DNA from: Bacteroidales bacterium UBA1735 | Lineage (GTDB): Bacteria > Bacteroidota > Bacteroidia > Bacteroidales > Paludibacteraceae | Assembly (NCBI GenBank): GCA_002315745.1 | Contig: DCID01000027.1 | Span: 1 to 12,607, forward strand | Direction: 5' to 3' | DNA: 12,607 nt | Shown: piece after piece, positions 6,427 through 12,607 of the stretch | How the letters are laid out: each line of letters opens with the position of its first letter | How positions within the stretch are numbered: the stretch's first letter is position 1 | Program-made: the position numbers and the translations under genes | Notes under the pieces: model-generated | Told to the model about the DNA's origin: nothing | Database searches by the model: none | What the model saw: only the letters and a program-made list of their open reading frames with translations

Positions 6427-7239
6427 ATGGTTAAAGTAGCATTAGTATATGACTTTGACGGGACGTTGGCTCCCGGAGATATGCAAGAGTATGGGTATCT
6501 CGAAGCAATAGGCTATCCTGTCGCTAAGGAATTTTGGGAACATTGTGCTCAGATAGCCGAAAAGAATGATGCGGGGGGGATCCTGACCTCGCAGTGTGAG
6601 TTGCTACACGAAGCTTTGCGTCATGGCGTACATCCTACTCGTGAACTTTTCCGTCACTATGGTTCGATGGTGCGTTTCTTTCCAGGCGTGGAACAGTGGT
6701 TTGAACAGATCAATGGATATGGGAGGTCGATTGGATTGGAGGTGCAACACTTCATCAATTCGTCGGGTATTAAGGAGATGATAGAGGGCACATCCATTGC
6801 GAAAGAGTTTGAACATATCTACGCTTGCTCGTACCTCTACGACGACTTAGGCGTTGCCTATTGGCCAGCCGTGTCGATTGATTATTCGTCCAAAGTGCAG
6901 TATCTAACGAAGATCAGTAAGGGCATTCGCGAATGTAGCGATAGCGTGCGTGTCAACCAGTACATGCCCCATGAAGAGCGTGCTATTCCGATGGATCGTA
7001 TGATCTACTTCGGCGACGGACAAACGGATATACCATCCATGTGCATGGTCAAGGAGCATCATGGGCACTCGATTGCTATCTATAATAATCAAGCCAAAGA
7101 GGAATTAGCACGACAATTGCAAGCCGAAGGGCGAGTTAACTACGCTTGTGTAGCCGATTACACCCTTGGTAGTCATCTTCAATTAGTGGTCAAACACATC
7201 CTCGACGGTATCGCGCTAAGGATCACCCCCACTTTGTGA
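6427..7239 (+). CDS. HAD superfamily hydrolase (phosphatase), phosphoserine-phosphatase-like layout
   Basis: This is a 270-residue protein with all four HAD motifs: DFDGTL (9-14; nucleophile D9, general acid D11), NSSG (111-114), K156 in the SSKVQYL context, and GDGQTD (196-201; D197, D201). The roughly 70-80 residue insert between motifs I and II is a helical C1 cap, as in phosphoserine phosphatases and related small-metabolite phosphatases. No signal peptide is seen, so it is cytoplasmic. The ATG at 6427 follows the TrpB2 stop after 3 nt, so the two are probably co-translated. The substrate is unknown. The neighbour suggests a serine or tryptophan-related metabolite, but a sugar phosphate is equally possible given the rest of the operon. 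The last 17 nt overlap the end of dus on the opposite strand. Confidence 0.8.
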   Translation: MVKVALVYDFDGTLAPGDMQEYGYLEAIGYPVAKEFWEHCAQIAEKNDAGGILTSQCELLHEALRHGVHPTRELFRHYGSMVRFFPGVEQWFEQINGYGRSIGLEVQHFINSSGIKEMIEGTSIAKEFEHIYACSYLYDDLGVAYWPAVSIDYSSKVQYLTKISKGIRECSDSVRVNQYMPHEERAIPMDRMIYFGDGQTDIPSMCMVKEHHGHSIAIYNNQAKEELARQLQAEGRVNYACVADYTLGSHLQLVVKHILDGIALRITPTL

Positions 7240-8239
7240 CGATCTCGTCCATGATGCGGAATACTTCGTCCTTCGTCTCCGCGCGGAGGAGGGCAATGCG
7301 TGTCTGCTTAAAGTCGAATAAGCCTTTGAACACGGGCGAGTTGGCGAAATGTCGACGCGAATGCACAATCCCTTTGCGTTCATCGCCTATCCATTCGATG
7401 GATCGCTCAACATGTTCTTTCAGTATATCTACGCACCATTGCATAACAGCCCCTTCCGTGGGTTTCCCCGTAGAGGGGCAACCATTTGGTTCTAGATAGT
7501 TTTTGATATCTTCGAAGATCCATGGGCAACCAAATGTGGCACGACCGATCATGATAGCATCCACGCCATAGCGGTCGAAGCACTCCTTCGCGCGTTCGGG
7601 GGTGGTCACATCGCCGTTTCCGATGATAGGTATATGCATGCGGGGATTGTTCTTCACTTCGCCTATCAGCGTCCAGTCGGCTTCGCCCGTGTACATCTGT
7701 GCACGTGTGCGCCCGTGGATAGCCAGTTCCTGAATACCGCAGTCCTGTAAGGCTTCCGCCAAATCGACGATAAAGCCCCTCCCCAGCCCTCCCCCTAAGG
7801 GGCGGGAGTATAAAGAGTCAAAATCCCAACCGAGACGGGTCTTAGCCGTCACGGGGGTATGAACGGCATTGACGACGGATTTGGTGATCTCGAGCATCTT
7901 GGGCACATCACGCAGTAGGCCTGCACCCGCACCCTTGCCTGCCACTTTCTTCACAGGGCAACCAAAATTGATATCGATAAAGTCGGGCTTTGCTTCTTCT
8001 ACAATCTTCGCGGCAGCAGCCATCGATTCGGGGTCACGTCCATATATCTGTATAGCCACCGGTCGTTCGGCATCCGAGATAGTGAGTTTGCGCGTCGATG
8101 CTGCCACATCCCGGATGAGGGCGTCAGCATTCACAAACTCCGTATAGACGCGATCGGCTCCAAAGCGTTTGCATAGCATGCGAAACGCCGGATCCGTCAC
8201 ATCCTCCATCGGCGCTAAATATAAAGGATACTTGTTCAT
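7223..8239 (-). CDS. dusB: tRNA-dihydrouridine synthase (DusB-like) with an in-frame palindromic insertion
   Basis: An FMN-dependent TIM-barrel enzyme that reduces uridine to dihydrouridine in tRNA. A TTG at 8266 is in frame, but the ATG at 8239 gives the expected N-terminus (MNKYPLYLAPMEDVTDPAFR) and 338 residues. From that start, the flavin-binding APMEDVTD is at 9-16, the catalytic Cys is C94 in NFGCPVKKV, the conserved K133 and R135 are in AKTRLGW, the flavin and RNA contacts include IHGRTR (174-179), and GNG is near 207-209. Residues 142-155 (SLYSRPLGGGLGRG) lie between TRLGWDFD and IVDLAEAL. Relatives as I know them have only a short turn there. This stretch is encoded by a G/C palindrome (7775-7808) and appears to be an inserted repeat that keeps the frame. 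It is the last gene of the gldD operon, 27 nt after the HD protein gene. It overlaps the HAD gene by 17 nt tail to tail. Confidence 0.9.
   Translation of the reverse strand: MNKYPLYLAPMEDVTDPAFRMLCKRFGADRVYTEFVNADALIRDVAASTRKLTISDAERPVAIQIYGRDPESMAAAAKIVEEAKPDFIDINFGCPVKKVAGKGAGAGLLRDVPKMLEITKSVVNAVHTPVTAKTRLGWDFDSLYSRPLGGGLGRGFIVDLAEALQDCGIQELAIHGRTRAQMYTGEADWTLIGEVKNNPRMHIPIIGNGDVTTPERAKECFDRYGVDAIMIGRATFGCPWIFEDIKNYLEPNGCPSTGKPTEGAVMQWCVDILKEHVERSIEWIGDERKGIVHSRRHFANSPVFKGLFDFKQTRIALLRAETKDEVFRIMDEIVTKWG
7775..7808. repeat. G/C palindromic element, copy 2, inside dus
   Basis: The plus strand reads C-rich (7776-7795), then CCCCTAAGGGG (7792-7802), then CGGGAG. This gives an imperfect palindrome whose core CTCCCCCT ... 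AGGGGnGGGAG matches the element at 684-702 in the same orientation. On the dus strand it supplies roughly 11 of the 14 extra codons (7775-7816). The same type of element is thus read as protein from both strands at two places in the window. Confidence 0.7.
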
Positions 8240-8240
8240 C

Positions 8241-8265
8241 GTGCATTGTGCATTGTCAACCGACA
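8241..8265. repeat. 7-bp tandem repeat and small hairpin in the gap before dus
   Basis: The plus strand carries GTGCATT twice in tandem (8241-8254), followed by TTGTCAACCGACAA (8253-8266 region), a 5-bp inverted repeat with a 4-nt loop. It fills almost the whole 27-nt gap between the HD protein stop (8267) and the dus ATG (8239). It would be transcribed as the leader just before dus. Confidence 0.6.
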
Positions 8266-8266
8266 A

Positions 8267-10153
8267 CTATTCTTTGGACTCAATGGTGGGATACTTGATG
8301 CGCTGGTGATTGATCATGAGTAACCGCTCTTTGAACACTTGTCGTATGATCTCCACATCACGGAAACTGATAGGTGTCTCGCTAAACTGTCCATCATTGA
8401 TCTGCTGATTGATCATATCATCTACAGCCTCGTTGATCGACTCCTCGGTGAAATGACGCAGACTGCGTGAGCGTGCCTCCACAGCATCCGCCATCATCAG
8501 AATAGCCGCCTCACGGGTAGTCGGTTTGGCATCCGGATAACGAAAATCTTGCTCATTGGCTTCGCCCTTACGATTGACTTCGGTATTATAGAAATAGCGA
8601 GCCAGCGAGGAGCCATGGTGGGTCTCAATGAAGTTGATGATCACCTGCGGCAGGTGATACGCCTTAGCGATAGCTACTCCATCTGCCACATGAGCAATCA
8701 CCATCTTAGCCGCCTGTTGAGGATCCATATTGAGCAACGGGTTCTCTCCCTCTTGCTGATTCTCCACAAACAAAGAGGCATGGTTCATCTTACCAATATC
8801 GTGGTAAAGGGCACCCGTACGAACGAGCAGCGAATTAGCCCCCACGCGTTTGGCTGCCTCCATGGCTAAGGTACTCACCTGCATGGAATGTTGAAAACTG
8901 CCAGGCGCCTTCTCGGCAAACTCCAACAGCAAGGACGAGTTGATATCCGTCAGTTCCACCAACGTGATAGGACTGATTAGACGGAACACACGCTCTACCA
9001 AATAGAGCAGTCCGTACGCAAAGATGACTAAGATCGCATTGATACCAAAATAGAGGTACATCCACGGATTGATCTGACTCCACGAACCAGAAGTGCAAAG
9101 CACAAAGGCCGTATAAGCCACCACATAGGTGAGCAGTATCCATCCGGCTGTCTGTGCTAACTGTGCCCGGCGAGTCATCTCTTTCATACTCGCTACCGCC
9201 ACCATACCAGCTGCCACTTGCAGCACTAAGAACTCAAACGAATTAGGCACCGCAAGCGATAATATCATCACCGTCACCAGATGGACAAAGAGCGCGGTAC
9301 GTGCATCAAAGAATGCATGAATAAGCACCGGTATCCACACAACGGGTATCAAGTAAATACTCCAATTCGTATAGCGCACCTCTAAACAGGTAAGCACAAT
9401 AATGAGCATCGGTAAGAGGGTGAAGAAAAGAAGTACCTTGGTATCCCCGAAGAACTGAGGACGAAACACATATAAGTACAGTACCAACATCAGTAAGTAC
9501 AGACAAACGAGCACCAAGTTACCAACAGTCACCCATATAGATAGCAGTTTAGGAGATTGGCTCTGCTCCATCGCCTTACGCAAAGAGTAGAGGATGGCTT
9601 CGGTTTGTTCATCCACAATCTCACCCTTATCGATAATCTTCTCGCCCGCCTGCACCATGCCGTGCGTCAGGGAGATGCTACCTATTAGTTCACGACAGAG
9701 CTGATTCGTCGCCGCGGTATCGGGCACAATATTGACCGACATATTCTCCCCGAATGCCAGATACGCCGACTTAGGGGTATAGACCTTATCCAACGAATAG
9801 GTGTGTGCCACCTGCTTTTGAAGGATAGCCAGGCGATCGTATCCATCGTCCTGTAGTCGTTCTAATTCATCAGCAGCGATAACCAATGGCGTACGAGGTT
9901 GACCCTCGACATACGCAAAGTAAGGCACCATTTCGCATAACACCTCCGCCTTCTCGTCCTCTAACTGCTCCGCCGATTTATAGACGGGAAAATCGAAGTC
10001 TGCCACTAACTTATTATAACTCCAAGGCTTGCCCACCTCGTATCGGTAAGCAAACGAGTGCTGATAACGGGGATACAGATAGACCGTTACCGCTACCAAT
10101 AGGACATAAAGGGAACCTTTCAATATGTTCTTCGTCACAGTCGTCAGTTTCAT
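8267..10153 (-). CDS. 7TM-HD family phosphohydrolase (PgpH-like, putative c-di-AMP phosphodiesterase)
   Basis: The frame opens at 10195, but the ATG at 10153 overlaps the tadA stop in an ATGA and gives 628 residues with a clear N-terminal membrane anchor (about 12-27). Residues 28-200 form an extracytoplasmic 7TMR-HDED-type domain (PWSYNKLVADFDFPVYKS at 43-60). About seven membrane segments follow (204-390). The C-terminal cytoplasmic HD domain has the metal-site residues H422 (SFQHSMQV), H451-D452 (HDIGK), H488 (IAHV), H512-H513 (ETHHG) and D556 (MMADAVEA). This is the architecture of PgpH, which in Listeria hydrolyses cyclic di-AMP to pApA. Here that activity is inferred from the family. 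It lies between tadA and dus in the gldD operon. No diadenylate cyclase gene is in the window. Confidence 0.88.
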   Translation of the reverse strand: MKLTTVTKNILKGSLYVLLVAVTVYLYPRYQHSFAYRYEVGKPWSYNKLVADFDFPVYKSAEQLEDEKAEVLCEMVPYFAYVEGQPRTPLVIAADELERLQDDGYDRLAILQKQVAHTYSLDKVYTPKSAYLAFGENMSVNIVPDTAATNQLCRELIGSISLTHGMVQAGEKIIDKGEIVDEQTEAILYSLRKAMEQSQSPKLLSIWVTVGNLVLVCLYLLMLVLYLYVFRPQFFGDTKVLLFFTLLPMLIIVLTCLEVRYTNWSIYLIPVVWIPVLIHAFFDARTALFVHLVTVMILSLAVPNSFEFLVLQVAAGMVAVASMKEMTRRAQLAQTAGWILLTYVVAYTAFVLCTSGSWSQINPWMYLYFGINAILVIFAYGLLYLVERVFRLISPITLVELTDINSSLLLEFAEKAPGSFQHSMQVSTLAMEAAKRVGANSLLVRTGALYHDIGKMNHASLFVENQQEGENPLLNMDPQQAAKMVIAHVADGVAIAKAYHLPQVIINFIETHHGSSLARYFYNTEVNRKGEANEQDFRYPDAKPTTREAAILMMADAVEARSRSLRHFTEESINEAVDDMINQQINDGQFSETPISFRDVEIIRQVFKERLLMINHQRIKYPTIESKE

Positions 10154-10587
10154 ATTCTTTTCTTTTGAAAAAATTGTGTCATTATCTCCGCGCACGCTTC
10201 CGCCAATACGCCATGCTGCACCTGCGTTTTGGGGTGCAAGGTTTGCGGAGCGAAACGTGTATAACCCCTCTTATCATCCTCACAGCCATAGACTACGCGC
10301 TTGAGTTGTGCCCACCCTATGGCTCCGGCACACATCACGCAGGGCTCAACCGTCACATAGAGCGTACAGTCCGTCAAATACTTACCCCCTAAGGTCTGTG
10401 CCGCCGCGGTGATAGCCTGTATCTCGGCATGCGCGGTGACATCCTGCAGCGTCTCCGTGAGATTATGCCCACGGCCTACTATCTGACCATCCGCCACAAT
10501 CACACAACCAATAGGCACCTCACCCGCCTGCTCCGCTTTCTGCGCCTCGGCGAGGGCTAAAGACATATAGCGTTCATCTACTTCCAT
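10150..10587 (-). CDS. tadA: tRNA adenosine(34) deaminase TadA
   Basis: This is a 145-residue zinc deaminase that converts adenosine 34 to inosine in the anticodon of tRNA-Arg(ACG). The catalytic and zinc motifs are intact: HAE at 53-55 (zinc His53, proton-shuttle Glu55) and PCVMC at 82-86 (zinc Cys83 and Cys86). The substrate-loop region GEVPIGCVIV (22-31) and GRGHNLTE (38-45) are also typical. The length is normal for the family. The ATG at 10587 lies inside the end of gldD (10-nt overlap), and the stop overlaps the start of the HD protein by 4 nt, so the gene is translationally embedded in the operon. The family also contains guanine deaminases, but the size and N-terminus favour TadA. Confidence 0.9.
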   Translation of the reverse strand: MEVDERYMSLALAEAQKAEQAGEVPIGCVIVADGQIVGRGHNLTETLQDVTAHAEIQAITAAAQTLGGKYLTDCTLYVTVEPCVMCAGAIGWAQLKRVVYGCEDDKRGYTRFAPQTLHPKTQVQHGVLAEACAEIMTQFFQKKRI

Positions 10588-11153
10588 TGTATCGTTTCCA
10601 TTAAGTGTATCACATCCTCCTGTAGATAATCCAACACAGGTTGTAGGGAATCCGAATTAGGACGGCAGTTGCAATAAACAGCGCCCCGCAAGAAATGGTG
10701 CGTTGAATCCGTCACAAAGAACTGATAAGGCGATGCCGTGTTCCCCTCTACATGGAACAAAGCGCCATATACCCGCGCCTCATCGTTCACAAAATCCTGC
10801 GACGGAATAGCCGAAGCCTGCGAGATATGCTTGTGCAAGAACTCCATCGCATCGTCCGTCAACTCGCGCAAATTACCCCGCACAGGATAATAGGAGCAAT
10901 GGATATCGGCATTGAGGGACGGGTAATGGATATTAAACCATATCCCCTTATCCTTCGACACCTCCACGACCTGCGCCGATTGAGAGAGCTCCAAGGTAAA
11001 CGGATAAGCAGACTGCATGGACGTATAGGCAGCCTCCGGTACCGTAATGCGATAGTACCCATACGGACGAGGCATCGCTGTCTTATGACACGACGACAAC
11101 GTTAACGATAACGACAACCATAACGACAACCCTATTGCTTTGAACTTCTTCAA
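10578..11153 (-). CDS. gldD: Gliding motility-type lipoprotein GldD
   Basis: This is a 191-residue lipoprotein. The signal peptide (1-21) ends in a lipobox LSSC with Cys22 as the lipidation site. The mature part shows GldD marks: PRPYGYYRI (28-36), an AYPFTLELS segment, IWFNIHYPSLNADIHCSYY (near 71-89), GALFHVEGNTASPYQFFVTDS, FLRGAVYC, PNSDSL and the end TIQWK. In Flavobacterium johnsoniae GldD is needed for gliding. Bacteroidales homologues occur in non-gliding species and their role is less clear. The start must be a TTG at 11153: a TAA lies one codon upstream, and the next in-frame ATG would remove the signal peptide. The hydrophobic core is encoded by near-repeats of GTTGTCGTTAT. It has its own promoter and leads the operon gldD-tadA-HD-dus. 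Its usual neighbour gldE is not seen here. Confidence 0.85.
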   Translation of the reverse strand: MKKFKAIGLSLWLSLSLTLSSCHKTAMPRPYGYYRITVPEAAYTSMQSAYPFTLELSQSAQVVEVSKDKGIWFNIHYPSLNADIHCSYYPVRGNLRELTDDAMEFLHKHISQASAIPSQDFVNDEARVYGALFHVEGNTASPYQFFVTDSTHHFLRGAVYCNCRPNSDSLQPVLDYLQEDVIHLMETIQWK

Positions 11154-11188
11154 CTCTTAAAACTTTTTCTACTCTACGAATTCGCCTG

Positions 11189-11220
11189 CAAAATTACACT
11201 TTTTTTTCTACTTACGCAAA
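11189..11220 (-). promoter_or_regulatory. Bacteroidetes-type promoter for the gldD operon
   Basis: On the minus strand the -33 box TTTG (11220-11217) and the -7 box TAATTTTG (11196-11189) are separated by 20 nt, matching the consensus. Transcription would start near 11180, about 25-30 nt before the gldD TTG start. Confidence 0.7.
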
Positions 11221-11226
11221 TTATTC

Positions 11227-11266
11227 ACCCCATATTTAGCATTTTTACCCCATATTTGGTCTTTTT
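11227..11266. repeat. 20-bp direct repeats between the divergent promoters
   Basis: ACCCCATATTT begins at 11227 and again at 11247, each followed by a short variable triplet and a T5 run (ATTTTT, then CTTTTT), giving two 20-bp units with 17 matching bases. A further ACCCC begins at 11277. The starts are spaced 20 and 30 bp, near whole helical turns, so repeated protein contact on one face of the DNA is possible. The repeats lie upstream of both the gldD and the acyl-CoA synthetase promoters. Confidence 0.65.
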
Positions 11267-11296
11267 GTCCCTTTCTACCCCCTTATGCACCATCTT

Positions 11297-11328
11297 TTTG
11301 CCCCTATAGATAAAAAGCAGTACCTTTG
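11297..11328 (+). promoter_or_regulatory. Bacteroidetes-type promoter for the acyl-CoA synthetase gene
   Basis: TTTG at 11297-11300 and TACCTTTG at 11321-11328 (TAnnTTTG) are 20 nt apart. The predicted start near 11334-11338 leaves a very short leader before the ATG at 11346 or 11355. Confidence 0.75.
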
Positions 11329-11345
11329 CACCATCATTTTCAAAT

Positions 11346-12607
11346 ATGATAGATATGAGACACTATTTAGATTACATTGAACAATCCATTCGGAACAATT
11401 GGAACGCGGATGCCCTCATCGATTACGATGGGCAGCAGCACTACACCTATGGTCAGATGGCAGAGCAGATTGCGAAGTTACAGATCCTCTTTGAGCAACT
11501 CGGTCTGCAACCCGGCGACAAGATAGCTATCTGTGGTCGTAACTGCGCCAACTGGGGTATTGCTTACCTAGCCGCAGCCGTTTCACGGTGCATTGTGGTC
11601 AGCATCTTACCCGATTTCACGAGCGAGAGTATCTATGAATTGGTGCATCACTCCGATGCGAAAGTGCTGTTCGTGGGTCCCTGGGTACGCGGACGAATAG
11701 AGTTAGACAAGATGCCGACTATCTCCACGTTCATTGCCATTCAAGATTTGTCCATCATGCAATCCCAAGTGGCAATCGACCTACAAGTGATCGATCAGAT
11801 CTTTGCCGAGCGTTACTCCAAAGGCTTCACGCCCGCGTGTGTACATTACTATAAGGACGATATGGATGAGTTAGCCCTTATCAACTATACATCCGGATCG
11901 ACCGGTAGTCCTAAAGGCGTGATGGTCACCCATCGCAACCTATCGACCAACGTGATCGAGGGACAAGACCATATCCCCAATGACAACACGAAGGCTATCG
12001 TCTCGATGCTGCCTCTGGCACATATGTTCGGATTGATGTTCGAGTTCCTCTACCAATTAGCGGGCGGAACGCGCATCTATTTCATCACGAAGAGCCTAAC
12101 ACCTACCCTATTGATCAAAGCCTTCCACGACGTGCATCCATACATGATCCTCACCGTACCTCTAGTGGTGGAGAAGATCTTTAAGCGGAACATCTTCCCC
12201 ATCATCCAAAAACCGATCATGAAGATACTGTGGTTCTTACCACCTATGAGTTGGATCATCCGTCGCAAGGTCTATAAACAACTGATGCAATCGTTCGGTG
12301 GACATTTAGAGATATTGATCATCGGCGGTGCTGCACTCAACGAAGATGTAGAGCGTTGCATGCGTCAGATCCGTTTCCCCTATACTTGCGGATATGGCAT
12401 GACCGAATGTTCGCCACTCGTATGCTATGAGTATCCCGAGAAATATGCCTTCCGCTCCTGCGGTAAGGTAGTGGATCGCACCGAGTTAAAGGTCGATTCG
12501 TCCAATCCTCGCAAGGTGGAAGGTGAGATCCTAGTCAAGGGCGAAGGCGTGATGCGCGGATACTATAAGAACCTCGAAGCCACAGAGAACGCCTTCACAG
12601 ACGATGG
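11346..12607 (+). CDS. Long-chain fatty acid--CoA ligase / AMP-binding protein (3' truncated by window)
   Basis: The frame runs open from an ATG at 11346 to the window edge, giving 420 complete codons. A second in-frame ATG at 11355 is an equally good start. Numbered from 11346, the adenylate-forming signatures are YTSGSTGSPK (181-190, ATP-binding P-loop) with GVMVTHRNL, a PLAHMFG motif after it, GGAALNEDVE before the A5 region, and YGMTE (350-354). The A7 and A8 motifs and the C-terminal lid would lie just beyond the window. The enzyme activates a fatty acid as acyl-AMP and passes it to CoA (or possibly another thiol acceptor). The length and SILPDFTSES region resemble the roughly 550-600 residue enzymes common in Bacteroidales. 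No signal peptide is present. It is transcribed divergently from gldD under its own promoter. Confidence 0.87.
   Translation, partial: MIDMRHYLDYIEQSIRNNWNADALIDYDGQQHYTYGQMAEQIAKLQILFEQLGLQPGDKIAICGRNCANWGIAYLAAAVSRCIVVSILPDFTSESIYELVHHSDAKVLFVGPWVRGRIELDKMPTISTFIAIQDLSIMQSQVAIDLQVIDQIFAERYSKGFTPACVHYYKDDMDELALINYTSGSTGSPKGVMVTHRNLSTNVIEGQDHIPNDNTKAIVSMLPLAHMFGLMFEFLYQLAGGTRIYFITKSLTPTLLIKAFHDVHPYMILTVPLVVEKIFKRNIFPIIQKPIMKILWFLPPMSWIIRRKVYKQLMQSFGGHLEILIIGGAALNEDVERCMRQIRFPYTCGYGMTECSPLVCYEYPEKYAFRSCGKVVDRTELKVDSSNPRKVEGEILVKGEGVMRGYYKNLEATENAFTDD

Noticed and set aside
7437..7490. Second possible palindromic insertion in dus (NGCPSTGKPTEG region)
   Set aside because: The protein segment has about the length expected for the linker at this place in Dus proteins, and the DNA lacks the CTCCCCCT-type core.
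8640..8658. 19-nt interrupted palindrome ATCACCTGC-G-GCAGGTGAT
   Set aside because: It lies within conserved HD-domain codons (AYHLPQVI) and one such match in 12.6 kb is compatible with chance.
9886..10392. 168-codon plus-strand open frame opposite the HD protein and tadA genes
   Set aside because: It is antisense to two well-supported genes, has Pro/Arg-rich shadow composition and no recognisable motif.
12077..12268. Minus-strand open frame inside the acyl-CoA synthetase gene
   Set aside because: The plus strand carries clear AMP-binding motifs across this interval; the reverse frame is a shadow.

Overview
The window looks like chromosomal DNA of a Bacteroidetes bacterium, most likely order Bacteroidales. 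Three intergenic sites match the phylum's promoter form (TTTG, about 20 nt, TAnnTTTG). No start codon has an obvious Shine-Dalgarno sequence. The gene set includes the Bacteroidetes-specific lipoprotein GldD. No rRNA, tRNA, CRISPR array or insertion sequence is visible.

Layout. (a) 1-708: the tail of an unidentified gene, an A-rich stretch with an 11-bp tandem repeat, and an unrecognised 142-residue protein whose last codons lie in a G/C-rich palindrome. (b) 726-7239, plus strand: a promoter and seven tightly packed genes (overlaps or gaps of at most 4 nt). They encode a VUT/YhhQ queuosine-precursor transporter, a multi-pass GT-C-like glycosyltransferase, a GtrA-type flippase, a cytoplasmic NodB-family deacetylase, a GtrB/ArnC-type polyprenyl-phosphate glycosyltransferase, a TrpB2-type PLP enzyme and a HAD phosphatase. 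(c) 7223-11153, minus strand: a four-gene operon gldD - tadA - 7TM-HD phosphohydrolase (PgpH-like) - dus, read toward and overlapping the end of the plus-strand operon. (d) 11154-11345: a divergent control region with two strong-looking promoters back to back and 20-bp direct repeats between them. (e) 11346 to the window end: a 3'-truncated long-chain acyl-CoA synthetase.

The most interesting unit is 1411-5119. A GT2 enzyme could charge a polyprenyl phosphate with an N-acylated sugar inside the cell. The deacetylase could unmask its amine, GtrA could flip it, and the GT-C enzyme could transfer it to a surface acceptor. This combines the logic of Gtr O-antigen glucosylation cassettes with that of the Arn, FlmF2/NaxD/FlmK and Lgm lipid A amino-sugar pathways. 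The substrate and acceptor cannot be read from sequence.

A second theme is a small G/C palindromic repeat found twice: once as the end of the unknown gene at 280-708, and once as an apparent in-frame 14-codon insertion inside the dihydrouridine synthase gene. tRNA modification recurs across both operons (queuosine supply, inosine-34, dihydrouridine).
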